Of a stretch of 64,000 bases of DNA, positions 48,170-56,375 are shown in pieces. A program made the position numbers and the translations under genes. Numbering within the stretch: the stretch's first letter is position 1; every line of letters starts with the position of its first letter. Source of the DNA: WLMZ01 sp037140375 (lineage in GTDB: Bacteria > Actinomycetota > Acidimicrobiia > Acidimicrobiales > Ilumatobacteraceae). The stretch covers positions 6,644 through 70,643 of the forward strand of contig JBAXER010000005.1 in the NCBI GenBank assembly GCA_037140375.1, given 5' to 3'. The notes below the pieces were generated by a model. The model was not told the origin of the DNA. It saw nothing but the letters and a program-made list of their open reading frames with translations, and did not search any database.

Positions 48170-49603
48170 GTGCGCTACGACACGGTGATCATTGGTGCGG
48201 GTTCGGCCGGCGCTGTGTTGGCCTCGCGGCTGTCTCAGTCCGCCACCCATCAGGTGCTGTTGCTTGAGGCTGGCTCCGATCACCGCAGTGCACAGACGCC
48301 AGCGTCTATCGCCGGTAACTCCTTTCTCGACGCCGTCGCCGAGCCCGGTCGCACGTATCCGAACCTTGTCGCGCAGCGAACTGAAGCTGGGCCTGAGAGC
48401 GTGTATCGGCGCGGCAGGGGCATCGGTGGGTCGTCGGCAGTGAACGCGATGATCGGCATGTGGGGCGTGCCCGACGATTACGACCGGTGGCAGCGCGATC
48501 TGGGTTGCGAAGGTTGGTCGTGGTCCGATGTGGCGCCGGTGTTTGGCCGACTCACAGCGATGCTCAGCCAGCCATCTCGGGCCGAGTGGGGAAGTGTCGA
48601 TACCGCGTTAGTCGAGGCCGCGCAGTTGCTTGGTCACAGTGTCTGCGACGACTATCTGCAGCCCGGGGCGCTGGGCGTGGGACCAGCGTGGCTCACGCGG
48701 ATGAATGGTCGCCGGGTCTCTACCAACGATGCGTATCTCGAGGCAGCGCGTGATCGTGCAAACCTCAGCATTCGCGGCAATGCGTTAGTAGATCGTGTGT
48801 TGCTCGAGGGCTCCCGTGCGGTTGGTGTTCGCCTAGCCGATGGCGAAGAGATCGACGCTGGCGAGGTCATTGTGTGCGCAGGAGCCATTCATTCGCCTGC
48901 TGTGCTGCTGCGAAGTGGCGTGCAACTCGAGGGCATCGGTCGCGGGCTCAAAGACCATGCGTCGGCCAGCGTCACGTTGCAGCTTCGCGAGCAGTCCCGC
49001 GCATCGTCTAGCGATCTTGCGCTCGCTACGTTGCTGCGTTGGTCTTCATCCGACGGCGTCGCCGATCTGCAGTTGCTTCCGGTGAACCATCTGGGTGCCG
49101 CTCCCGAGGTGGCGGGCTTCGCCGTGTTGATGGCAGCGATCATGTCGGTCTATTCCGAGGGATCGGTGTCGTTGCGCAGCGATGACCCATCAGATGATCC
49201 GGTGGTTCGGTTCAACATGCTTGCCGACGAACGCGATCGGGTGCGTCTTCGCGAAGCCGTGCGGCACATGGCCGCACTTGTCGACACCGAGCCCTTCCGG
49301 CGCATCTCATCGGCGGTGTACATCGACAACATCGGCACTCGTCTCGAAGCGTTACCTCACGACGATGCAGCGTTCGATCAGTGGATGATGCAACACGTTG
49401 CCGACTATGTTCATGCCAGCTCGAGCTGCCGCATGGGTGCATCCAGCGACGACCTTGCGGTGGTCGATGTCGATTGTGCGGTGCATCATCACCAAGGGCT
49501 ACGCGTGTGCGACGCCAGCGTGTTTCCCGACCTGCCGCGCGGCAACACTCATCTTCCTGCAGTGATGGTGGCTGAGCGTTTGGCCGAACGCCTCGGCGCG
49601 TAG
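48170..49603 (+). CDS. GMC-family FAD-dependent oxidoreductase
   Basis: The 477-residue flavoenzyme is of the glucose-methanol-choline family. It has a Rossmann FAD motif TVIIGAGSAGAVLASRL, GRGIGGSSAVNAMIG near residue 80, signature GAIHSPAVLLRSG, and the C-terminal active-site region HASSSCRMG and DLPRGNTHLPAVMVAER. It oxidises an alcohol and passes electrons to O2 or a carrier. The GTG at 48170 follows the SDR stop by 3 nt, so the SDR and GMC enzymes may act on the same alcohol. It is shorter than choline dehydrogenase (about 550), having a compact substrate domain. Confidence 0.9.
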   Translation: MRYDTVIIGAGSAGAVLASRLSQSATHQVLLLEAGSDHRSAQTPASIAGNSFLDAVAEPGRTYPNLVAQRTEAGPESVYRRGRGIGGSSAVNAMIGMWGVPDDYDRWQRDLGCEGWSWSDVAPVFGRLTAMLSQPSRAEWGSVDTALVEAAQLLGHSVCDDYLQPGALGVGPAWLTRMNGRRVSTNDAYLEAARDRANLSIRGNALVDRVLLEGSRAVGVRLADGEEIDAGEVIVCAGAIHSPAVLLRSGVQLEGIGRGLKDHASASVTLQLREQSRASSSDLALATLLRWSSSDGVADLQLLPVNHLGAAPEVAGFAVLMAAIMSVYSEGSVSLRSDDPSDDPVVRFNMLADERDRVRLREAVRHMAALVDTEPFRRISSAVYIDNIGTRLEALPHDDAAFDQWMMQHVADYVHASSSCRMGASSDDLAVVDVDCAVHHHQGLRVCDASVFPDLPRGNTHLPAVMVAERLAERLGA

Positions 49604-49624
49604 GGCGTATCGCGACGAGCGACG

Positions 49625-49657
49625 GCTCAGCAACGCGGGCTTAGTGCTGAGCGTTTT
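49625..49657 (+). terminator. terminator-like hairpin after the GMC oxidoreductase gene
   Basis: An 8-bp stem GCTCAGCA (49625-49632) / TGCTGAGC (49645-49652) with a 12-nt loop is followed by GTTTT. It overlaps the last codons of the convergent aldo-keto reductase gene, so it may serve both. Confidence 0.5.
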
Positions 49658-50516
49658 CGGCGAGCGGGAAGATCGGCAGGTCGTTGTCGGCAAGCGCGGT
49701 AGAAACGGCCTCGGCGCGTTCGGTGTCGGTGTATGGAACGAACCCCTCGGCGGCATCGAGCACGAGCGGCAGCAGCGACAGATCGCCGGGGCTGCAGAAG
49801 GCGTGGACGCCCGGGTGTGAGAGCGCAAACCGAATGCCGTGGCGAATTCCCTCGGGAGTTGTCTGTGGTTCGTACCACGTTCCGTGCGTCGGCTTCTGCT
49901 CGCCCCAGGGCTGCTTGGCCGCGGCTTTGATCACCATGACGCCAACGTCTCGCGCCGCGCACTCGGCGAGCAGCGCCAGCACGTTGTCGCGGTACACCGG
50001 GTCGGCGTAGACACGTGGGTACAGCGGGAACATCACGGTGTCGAGATCCCATCGGCGTAACGCCTCGAGATGGGCCACGGGTGCCCCGAGATCATGTCCG
50101 GTGATGCCCACAAAACGGAACAGACCTTCGTCGCGCATCGACAGCATCGACTCGATCGCGGAGACCCGACTGTCGAGCACGTCGAGGCCGGTGACGCCAT
50201 GCGCTTGGTAGAGATCGAACGACTCGCAGCCGAGGTTCGTGAGCGACGTCTCAAGCTGCGCGCGCACGCCGTCAGGGTGGCTGCGCGCGGTCTTCTCGCC
50301 GATAAACAGTTGACTGCGTAGCGCACCGATTGTGGGCCCAGCAACGGTCTCGGCCAAACCGTACGTGGGCGCAATGTCGATGTGGTTCACGCCGCGGGCA
50401 ACCGCTGTATGTACCGCAGCATCGGCCTGTTCGGCCGTGCAGTCCATGAACGTGGCACCTCCAAGAATCGCAACGCTGCTGTGGTGTTCGGTGCGGCCAA
50501 GTCGACGAGTCTGCAT
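49641..50516 (-). CDS. aldo/keto reductase
   Basis: The 291-residue NADPH-dependent oxidoreductase is a TIM barrel. The catalytic tetrad is present: Asp and Tyr in HIDIAPTYGLAE, Lys in LFIGEKTARS and His in LYQAHGVTG. It carries GITGHDLG where typical AKRs have IGVSN. A long stretch (MVIKAAAKQPWGEQ) resembles the YdhF/YghZ-type and iron-sulfur-lacking predicted oxidoreductases of actinobacteria. It converges on the GMC gene and is divergent from the MBL-fold gene. Substrate unknown. Confidence 0.88.
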   Translation of the reverse strand: MQTRRLGRTEHHSSVAILGGATFMDCTAEQADAAVHTAVARGVNHIDIAPTYGLAETVAGPTIGALRSQLFIGEKTARSHPDGVRAQLETSLTNLGCESFDLYQAHGVTGLDVLDSRVSAIESMLSMRDEGLFRFVGITGHDLGAPVAHLEALRRWDLDTVMFPLYPRVYADPVYRDNVLALLAECAARDVGVMVIKAAAKQPWGEQKPTHGTWYEPQTTPEGIRHGIRFALSHPGVHAFCSPGDLSLLPLVLDAAEGFVPYTDTERAEAVSTALADNDLPIFPLAENAQH

Positions 50517-50575
50517 GGGCGAACTCTAAGCGATCGATACTCGCTGCATCGGATGGCAGGTGCTAGGTATTGGGG

Positions 50576-51505
50576 ATGACGTATTCAAAGGGCCTGCACG
50601 AACTTGGCGACGGATGCTTTGCGTATCTGCAACCCGATGGGGGGTGGGGGTGGAGCAATGCCGGCCTCGTAGTGGGCGATGGAGTGTCGCTGTTGGTCGA
50701 CACGTTGTTCGATCTCAAGCTCACCGCAGAGATGCTTCAGTCAATGTCGCGCGTGGTGGGCACTGCACCGATTGGCACGTTGGTCAACACGCACGCCAAC
50801 GGCGACCATTGCTATGGCAACCAACTTGTGCATGGTGCCGAGATCATCGCCAGCGAACGAGCAGCGCATGAGATGACCGAAGTGCCGCCGTCGATGTTGG
50901 CCGCGCTCAATAAAGCGCCCGGCGAAGTTGGCGAGTTGTTTCGTGGGTTCTTCGGAGAATTCGACTTCGAAGGAATTGAGCACACGTTGCCGACGCGTAC
51001 CTTCGAAGGTCGGCTCGACATCGAGGTCGGTGGCCGAGTAATCGAACTTATCGAGGTTGGTCCGGCGCACACTGCAGGCGATGTCATTGCCTATGTGCCC
51101 GATGCCAAGACCGTGTACACCGGTGACATCTTGTTCATCGGCGGCACCCCCATTGTGTGGGCGGGGCCGCTTACTAACTGGATCAATGCCTGCGACCTGA
51201 TGTTGGGCATGGATATCGAGACCGTCGTGCCAGGGCATGGGCCACTCACCGACAAGAGCGGCATTGCGCGGGTGCGTGACTACCTGTCGTTCGTGCAGAC
51301 CGAAGCCACCGATCGCTTTCATGCGGGCATGGATGCATGGGATGCGGCACGCGATATTTCGCTCAACGGGTTCGAGGGCTGGGGCGAGTTTGGCCGCATC
51401 AGCGTGAACGTAGACACCGTTTATCGATCATTGAACCCGAACCACGAGACGCCCAACATTGTTGAGCAGTTCAAGCGGATGGCAGCGTTAGAGGCTCATC
51501 CGTAG
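50576..51505 (+). CDS. metallo-beta-lactamase-fold hydrolase with modified metal site
   Basis: The 309-residue MBL-fold protein has the metal motif H73-A-N75-G-D77-H78 (NTHANGDHCYGN), so the usual second His of HxHxDH is Asn. It also has GPAHTAGD, YTGDILFIGG and VVPGHGP. The change weakens or reshapes the first metal site; the same NTHANGDH form is a known sub-family of cyclase/hydrolase-like MBL proteins. It has no signal peptide. ATG 50576 is preferred over a TTG at 50570. The last 35 nt overlap the convergent SURF1 gene. Substrate unknown. Confidence 0.85.
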   Translation: MTYSKGLHELGDGCFAYLQPDGGWGWSNAGLVVGDGVSLLVDTLFDLKLTAEMLQSMSRVVGTAPIGTLVNTHANGDHCYGNQLVHGAEIIASERAAHEMTEVPPSMLAALNKAPGEVGELFRGFFGEFDFEGIEHTLPTRTFEGRLDIEVGGRVIELIEVGPAHTAGDVIAYVPDAKTVYTGDILFIGGTPIVWAGPLTNWINACDLMLGMDIETVVPGHGPLTDKSGIARVRDYLSFVQTEATDRFHAGMDAWDAARDISLNGFEGWGEFGRISVNVDTVYRSLNPNHETPNIVEQFKRMAALEAHP

Positions 51506-52244
51506 CGTCTTGGGCGAGTGCCTGACGCGCCGACTTGGCTGAGCGCCGCACGGCGAACACCCATCCCGCAATTGCGCACAGCGAGAAGAACAACCATTGT
51601 CCCGTATACGACACGTGCGGCGGACCACTGCCGAGGTTCGGCGGCGGAACCGGAACCGGTGGCGATGGCGATGCGGGTTTTGTCGCAATGAGATCGACGT
51701 ATATCGGCGCAATCGTTTGGTCGATGTGCTCGGCGATGAACGCAAGATCTACTCGTCGGACTTCGTTGTTACTGGCGCTCTGATCATCGGTTAACTCGCC
51801 GGTCTTGCGGACCTGCGATGTTCGTGCGGTGCCACCAACGACGATGGTCCCGGTGGGTGCTGCTGGCACCTTGTTGCCGTCGGGAACGAAGCCACGGTTG
51901 ACGATGATGATCGGGCCGTTGTTGATTTGGAATGGCGTCAAGATGTTGATGCCGTTGAAGCCGTTTTGGGTGCGGTTGAGTTGGCGCAGTTCGCCGGTGG
52001 CGAGATACGAACCTGAGGCGGTGACCACGTACCACTCGATGTCGGCGGCGGGCGTGGCTGCACCGAGCAGCGGCGCGAGCTCTTTGGGTTCGGCGGCGAG
52101 GCGGCCCTTCACGGTCTCGACGAACGCGTCGCGTGCAATGTGCTTGTCCCATTGCCAGCGAGCGAGAAAGAGCATGCCGACAACAGAGCAGAGGACAACG
52201 ACGTGAAGCAGCAGCCATTTGGGCCGTAACAAGAAGCGATACAT
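51471..52244 (-). CDS. SURF1-family cytochrome oxidase biogenesis protein
   Basis: This 257-residue protein has two membrane helices, one N-terminal (WLLLHVVVLCSVVGMLFLARWQWDK, split at about residue 10-28) and one C-terminal (about 215-233), bracketing an extracytoplasmic domain. SURF1 landmarks are the RWQW-type entry, GELRQLNRTQNG, PIIIVNRGFVP and HVSYTGQWLFFSL. It assists assembly of aa3-type cytochrome c oxidase, so the organism respires aerobically. It sits between the MBL gene (overlapping by 35 nt at the 3' ends) and the PhyH gene. Confidence 0.9.
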   Translation of the reverse strand: MYRFLLRPKWLLLHVVVLCSVVGMLFLARWQWDKHIARDAFVETVKGRLAAEPKELAPLLGAATPAADIEWYVVTASGSYLATGELRQLNRTQNGFNGINILTPFQINNGPIIIVNRGFVPDGNKVPAAPTGTIVVGGTARTSQVRKTGELTDDQSASNNEVRRVDLAFIAEHIDQTIAPIYVDLIATKPASPSPPVPVPPPNLGSGPPHVSYTGQWLFFSLCAIAGWVFAVRRSAKSARQALAQDATDEPLTLPSA

Positions 52245-52263
52245 GTGCTCCTGACCGTATCGG

Positions 52264-53082
52264 TCAGCTTCGTGCCCACAACATTTCTGTGGGTGATTGG
52301 GTGTTCAACAGCACCTCGGCGGGGGAGTGCTTCTCGATGTGCCCGATGAGCCCTCGGTAGAGCTGAAACCCGCACAACTGCTGCAGGTCGGGGCTGAACT
52401 GTCGAACAAGATCGAGCGGGATGCCGAGTTGCTGGTTCTCTTGCTGGCGGACCCATCCGGCGCAGTAGTTCATCGCGACGCCCCAGCGGCGTTTGTCGGT
52501 GGCGTTGGCCCCACCCCCGTGCCACAGCGAGCCGTGCCAGATGAGCACGCTTCCCTGAGGCATTTCGGCGGCAATCGATTGTTGTTCCACGCCATACGGC
52601 GGCGAGTGATCGGCTTTGTGCGAACCAGGGATGATGCGCGTAGCCCCGTTTGCCTCAGTGAAGTCGGTGAGCGCCCACATGCTGTTGGCGATGGTGGCGA
52701 GGTGAGGCTTGGGTAGGGGTAAGAGCTGATCGTCAGCGTGAATTGGTTGCGCAATTTCGCCGGGGCCGATGGAGATCGACGACAGGCTGCTGATGAGACA
52801 ACCATCGCCCAACACGCTGCGCATGACAGCGAGCACCACTGGGTGCACAGGGATCTGCTCGTACAGGCGGCCCAACGCGAGCAGGTTGTAGATGCGCCAC
52901 GTTTGGAAGCCTTCGAAGCTGTTGGTGGCGGGCACGATGTTGCGCTCGCTCTCGAGTCTTGTGAGGTCGGCGACGAGTTCGTCGGCTAGTTCGGTTGAGA
53001 ACGCGTTCTCGATGATGGTGTAACCATCGGCCTCTACCCGGTCGAGGTGGTCGCTGATCATCATCTCGTCTGTACCCGTCAT
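52264..53082 (-). CDS. phytanoyl-CoA dioxygenase-family (PhyH) Fe(II)/2-oxoglutarate oxygenase
   Basis: The 272-residue jelly-roll oxygenase shows iron ligands H115-A-D117 (PIHADDQL) and His188 (SLWHGGGAN), with Arg198 or Arg199 nearby for 2-oxoglutarate. NSMWALTDFTEANGATRIIPGSH is the family core, here split over residues 133-155. PhyH enzymes hydroxylate acyl-CoAs, natural-product scaffolds or small molecules. ATG 53082 is chosen because the family domain opens soon after it (LDRVEADGYTIIENAFS). The start lies 26 nt from the divergent kinase gene's start. Upstream residues in a longer frame (to 53148) would overlap that gene. Confidence 0.85.
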   Translation of the reverse strand: MTGTDEMMISDHLDRVEADGYTIIENAFSTELADELVADLTRLESERNIVPATNSFEGFQTWRIYNLLALGRLYEQIPVHPVVLAVMRSVLGDGCLISSLSSISIGPGEIAQPIHADDQLLPLPKPHLATIANSMWALTDFTEANGATRIIPGSHKADHSPPYGVEQQSIAAEMPQGSVLIWHGSLWHGGGANATDKRRWGVAMNYCAGWVRQQENQQLGIPLDLVRQFSPDLQQLCGFQLYRGLIGHIEKHSPAEVLLNTQSPTEMLWARS

Positions 53083-53108
53083 GGTTGTGGACGCTACCGT
53101 GCCGGAGT

Positions 53109-54158
53109 GTGGGACCCGAGCAAGTAACTGGTGAGTGGCTATCGACACTGTTCGATGTCACGGTAGTAATCGCTGACACTCAACGAATTGGCGACGGACT
53201 CGTGGGTATGAACCTGCGTCTGGCGCTTACTGGCGTCGATGGTTCGTTGCCTGACTCGGTGCCGCGCAGCGTGGTGGTCAAGCTGCCTTCACCCGACGAG
53301 ACCAGTCGGGCAACCGGTATGGCGCTGCGTAACTACGAGCGCGAGGTGAAGTTCTATAACGAGGTCGCACCCACCGTCGATATCCGCGTGCCGCGCTGCT
53401 ACCACGCCGAATGGGATGCCGACACCGGCGACTTTGTCATCGTTCTTGAAGACCTCGCGCCGGCATCGCAGGGCAACCAGATCACCGGCTGCTCCATCGA
53501 GCATGCCCGCACTTCGGTGCTCGAACTCGCCCGTTTGCACGGTCCGCGTTGGGGTGACCCGGCGCTCGATGACATCGAGTGGCTCAGCCGCCGCACCACT
53601 GCCGATGACACGGCGATGTTGGTTGGCATGTGGGGCATTTTGTTCCCTGGGTTCATGGCTACCTATGGCAAGTATCTGAACGAGGAGGCCACCGATTTGG
53701 TGCAGCGTTTCGGCGCGATGCTGGCCGACTGGATCGACAAGCGCGATAGTCCGCTCACGGTGACCCACGGCGACTACCGACTCGACAACCTGATGTACGC
53801 CACTCCCGAGGGTGGTTCGCCAATTGCCACAGTCGATTGGCAATCACCCGGCCATGGCGCGGCGCTGGCCGACGTGTCGTATTTCCTCGGTGCTGGGCCT
53901 CAGCCCGAAGATCGTCGTGAGATCGAAAAGGATCTCGTTGCCGAGTATGTCGAGGCGTTGCGCCGCGACTACAACATTGAGATCGACCACGATTGGGCCT
54001 GGCTGCAGTACCGCCGCGAGGCCTTCGCCGGCGTCGTGATGGCGGTTGTCGCGTCACAAATCGTTGGCGGCACCGAACGCAGTGAGGCGATGTTTGCAGC
54101 GATGGCCACTCGGCATTTGCAGCACGCGCTCGACCTCGACAGCGAGTCGCTGATCTGA
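53109..54158 (+). CDS. aminoglycoside phosphotransferase-like (APH/EcKinase-type) kinase-fold protein
   Basis: The 349-residue protein has kinase-fold motifs of the APH superfamily: ATP-site Lys region RSVVVKLPSPDE, Brenner-like VTHGDYRLDNLMY (HGDxxxxN) and the metal Asp in ATVDWQSPGHG. DVSYFLGAG then follows. EWLSTLFDVTVV at the start matches the entry of actinobacterial ecdysteroid-kinase-like proteins, often found near lipid or steroid catabolism genes, though no drug or steroid substrate is proven here. GTG 53109 (VGPEQVTGEW) is preferred; a TTG at 53085 would extend it by eight residues. It is divergent from the PhyH gene. Confidence 0.82.
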   Translation: MGPEQVTGEWLSTLFDVTVVIADTQRIGDGLVGMNLRLALTGVDGSLPDSVPRSVVVKLPSPDETSRATGMALRNYEREVKFYNEVAPTVDIRVPRCYHAEWDADTGDFVIVLEDLAPASQGNQITGCSIEHARTSVLELARLHGPRWGDPALDDIEWLSRRTTADDTAMLVGMWGILFPGFMATYGKYLNEEATDLVQRFGAMLADWIDKRDSPLTVTHGDYRLDNLMYATPEGGSPIATVDWQSPGHGAALADVSYFLGAGPQPEDRREIEKDLVAEYVEALRRDYNIEIDHDWAWLQYRREAFAGVVMAVVASQIVGGTERSEAMFAAMATRHLQHALDLDSESLI

Positions 54159-54179
54159 CATGGCTGGGCGCATCATCTG

Positions 54180-54674
54180 GTGGCCGAGATGACCAACGAA
54201 CTGCCTGACTTCCATATTCCCCACGCCGACAAAATCGAGTGGATGATCGAGACCTCGGGCTGGGCGCTTGAACCAGTGGCGGCCAGAGCCGACACCGATC
54301 CGGTGACTCCCGGGTACTGCTACACCATTGGTCTGCCTGCGCTCACCGGCTTTGCCGAAGTGGTCATCTTCGGGCTCACCCCAGTGGCGGCCACGGGGCT
54401 GCTCACGATGGTGGTCGATCTGCTCAAGGGCGGCACAGAGATACCGCTTGGTGTCGAGTTGCTCGGGCTGCTCGACAACGATCTGCGCTGCCACTTCGCG
54501 CCGGTAGACATGGCGTCGAACGCGCAACTGTTTGGCACAGCGCACGCTTGGTATCGCGGCAAGCCATTTGAGATGGTGCAGCTGCTGTGGCCCGATCGGT
54601 TTGGTTTCTTACCTACCGAGCCACAGTTCGCTCATCATTTACGTCTTGCGCAGCCTGTGATTGGCGTGCTCTAA
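54180..54674 (+). CDS. DUF4262 domain protein
   Basis: The protein is 164 residues from GTG 54180, or 161 from ATG 54189; neither start has a clear ribosome binding site. Motifs of DUF4262 are PGYCYTIGLPALTGFAEVVIFGL, here read in two blocks, and RFGFLPTEP at the end. The family has no assigned biochemistry and is scattered across actinobacteria, usually as a single small cytoplasmic protein. It lies 21 nt after the kinase-like gene on the same strand and converges on the P450 gene, 5 nt away. Confidence 0.8.
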   Translation: MAEMTNELPDFHIPHADKIEWMIETSGWALEPVAARADTDPVTPGYCYTIGLPALTGFAEVVIFGLTPVAATGLLTMVVDLLKGGTEIPLGVELLGLLDNDLRCHFAPVDMASNAQLFGTAHAWYRGKPFEMVQLLWPDRFGFLPTEPQFAHHLRLAQPVIGVL

Positions 54675-54679
54675 CTCGT

Positions 54680-55903
54680 TCAGCCTGGCAAGCGCACAGG
54701 AATGCTGCGCGGGCCACGTACTTGGCCGGCAGCCCACGTGACTGCGCTCGGGTCAGCGAGTTCGAAATTGGGGAAACGCTTCACCCACTCTTCGACGGCG
54801 ACTCGTAGCTCCATGCGGGCGAGGTTCGAGCCGAGGCATCGGTGAATGCCCAAGCCGAATGCGGCGTGGCGGTTCTCTTCGCGATCGATGATGACTTCGT
54901 CGGCGCGGTCGAAGAACTCGGGATCTCGGTTTGCTGCCGGGAAAGGAAGCAGCACCCAGTCGCCTTCTTTCATCGGGCAGCCGGCGATCTCAACGTCTTG
55001 AGCAACCATGCGTGCCATCGTGACGGGTGCGTAGGCGCGAAGCATTTCTTCAATTGCGAATGGCATCAAGTCGGGCTCGGTGGCAAGGCGCTTGAGATCG
55101 TCGGGGTTGTGGGCGAGGTGCCACAGTGCCGAGCCAATGGCCGACCACGTGGTGTCGATGCCGGCAACGAGGATGAGCAGCATGGTGCCGCGAACGTGTT
55201 CGTGCATCAGTTTGTTGCCATCGAGTTCGGCCTCGAGCAAGAACGTGGTGAGATCGTCGCGTGGGTTGGCTACGTGATCGGCGATCTGATTGTCGAAGTA
55301 CGCATCGAGCGCTTGTCCTTCGACGAGACGTTCGTCGTCATCCTCGGTCACGGTGATGCCTTCTTCAAGGATGAGGTGGATCACGTGACGGAAGTAATCG
55401 GCGTCTTCGGTTGGGAAGCCGAGCATCTTGGCAATAACGCGCAACGGAATGTGCTGGGCGTACTCGACAGCGGCATCGACGATGTCTTTGCCTTCGAGTG
55501 CATCGAGCAGGTCGTTGCAGAGTTGGCGAGTAAATGGCTCGAGCGCGTCGACCTTGCGGGGAGCGAACGCTGGCAAGAGCAAACGTCGCGCCATTGCATG
55601 GAACGGCGGATCAGATGTGATGGGGGGAGCAACTCCGATAGGCGCCGGGAGGTCCATGGGCCCTGGGCGTACCTCGCTGACGATTACAGCGCGCGAGGTG
55701 AAGTTCTCGGTGTCATAGGCAATCGCCGACACGTGCTCGTGTGTTACTGGCAGCCAGGTGCCGCCGTAGCGGTCGCTATGGGCGATGGGGCAGGTGGCGC
55801 GCAGTTCGTCCCAGATGGGGAACGGGTTGTTGACCCACGTTGGGTCGGTGTGATCGAAGTCGGTGGCGAAATCGGTGACGGGAGGGTGACGGTTATCGGC
55901 CAT
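54680..55903 (-). CDS. cytochrome P450 monooxygenase
   Basis: This 407-residue soluble bacterial P450 has the I-helix oxygen-activation motif AGIDTT (247-252), the ExxR pair Glu286/Arg289 in IEEMLR and the heme-thiolate Cys356 in FGLGIHRCLGSN. It has no N-terminal anchor, so it is cytoplasmic. It needs two electrons per turnover, likely from the 3Fe-4S ferredoxin encoded 4 nt upstream. The sequence style (NPFPIWDELRATCPIAHSDRYGG) resembles actinobacterial CYPs acting on terpenes, alkanes or steroids; substrate not known. Last gene of a likely operon running leftward from 57592. Confidence 0.92.
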   Translation of the reverse strand: MADNRHPPVTDFATDFDHTDPTWVNNPFPIWDELRATCPIAHSDRYGGTWLPVTHEHVSAIAYDTENFTSRAVIVSEVRPGPMDLPAPIGVAPPITSDPPFHAMARRLLLPAFAPRKVDALEPFTRQLCNDLLDALEGKDIVDAAVEYAQHIPLRVIAKMLGFPTEDADYFRHVIHLILEEGITVTEDDDERLVEGQALDAYFDNQIADHVANPRDDLTTFLLEAELDGNKLMHEHVRGTMLLILVAGIDTTWSAIGSALWHLAHNPDDLKRLATEPDLMPFAIEEMLRAYAPVTMARMVAQDVEIAGCPMKEGDWVLLPFPAANRDPEFFDRADEVIIDREENRHAAFGLGIHRCLGSNLARMELRVAVEEWVKRFPNFELADPSAVTWAAGQVRGPRSIPVRLPG

Positions 55904-55907
55904 GGGG

Positions 55908-56102
55908 TTACTCGCTGATGGTGATTGCGTATTCGGGGCAGTTGGCCACGGCGAGGCGGGCCTTGTGCTCGAGGCCTTCAGGCACGTTGCCGTCGTTGAG
56001 TTCTACGGCGTTGCCGAGATCATCGACATCGAACAACTCGGGGGCCAGTGAATAACAACGGTTGTGGCCTTGGCATTTTTCTGCATCGACATGTACGCGC
56101 AT
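55908..56102 (-). CDS. 3Fe-4S ferredoxin, P450 partner type
   Basis: The 64-residue ferredoxin has cluster ligands Cys10, Cys16 and Cys55 in CQGHNRC and NCPEYA. The position normally held by the second cysteine is His13. This CxxHxxC arrangement gives a 3Fe-4S cluster and is common in ferredoxins next to P450 genes in actinobacteria. It starts with ATG 56102 and lies 4 nt upstream of the P450 gene, which it probably serves as electron donor. It is soluble and acidic. Confidence 0.92.
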   Translation of the reverse strand: MRVHVDAEKCQGHNRCYSLAPELFDVDDLGNAVELNDGNVPEGLEHKARLAVANCPEYAITISE

Positions 56103-56141
56103 GGGTTCTCCCTCTTTCTCGGTCGAGGTTAGCCCACAGTC

Positions 56142-56375
56142 TCAGCGATCTTCCACGGAGCGCAGCTCATTTAATTCGCTTGCCAGCTCGTCGAGCGAAC
56201 GTTGCTCGCCAAGCAGCAGCGCAGCCGTACGAGTGTCTGTAAAGGCGGCTGCAGCGACCAATTCGGGCCATTGCGCGGCGGGGCGATCGAGCACCTTGCG
56301 CAGTGCTGCGCTGAGCGCGCCGATGGGGTCGGAGTCGAACTGCGCGAGCAGGGCCTCGACATCACGTTTGCTCAG
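56142..56375 (-). CDS. small acidic hypothetical protein, probable CTG start
   Basis: An open frame of 77 residues (LSKRDVEALLAQFDSD, then LRKVLDRPAAQWPELVAAAA, then LLLGEQRSLDELASELNELR) lies between the saccharopine-dehydrogenase-like gene and the ferredoxin gene on the same strand. It has no ATG, GTG or TTG. A CTG at 56375 overlaps the upstream TGA by four nucleotides (CTGA), copying the classic ATGA coupling. A GAGGAG sits further upstream. The sequence looks coding: amphipathic helices, balanced Leu/Glu/Asp/Ala, no low complexity. Function not recognised. If the start is wrong it may be non-translated. Confidence 0.5.
   Translation of the reverse strand: MSKRDVEALLAQFDSDPIGALSAALRKVLDRPAAQWPELVAAAAFTDTRTAALLLGEQRSLDELASELNELRSVEDR

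Noticed and set aside
54842..55918. Open frame of 358 codons antisense to the P450 gene
   Set aside because: The P450 on the other strand has all diagnostic motifs. The antisense frame is a shadow of its codon usage.
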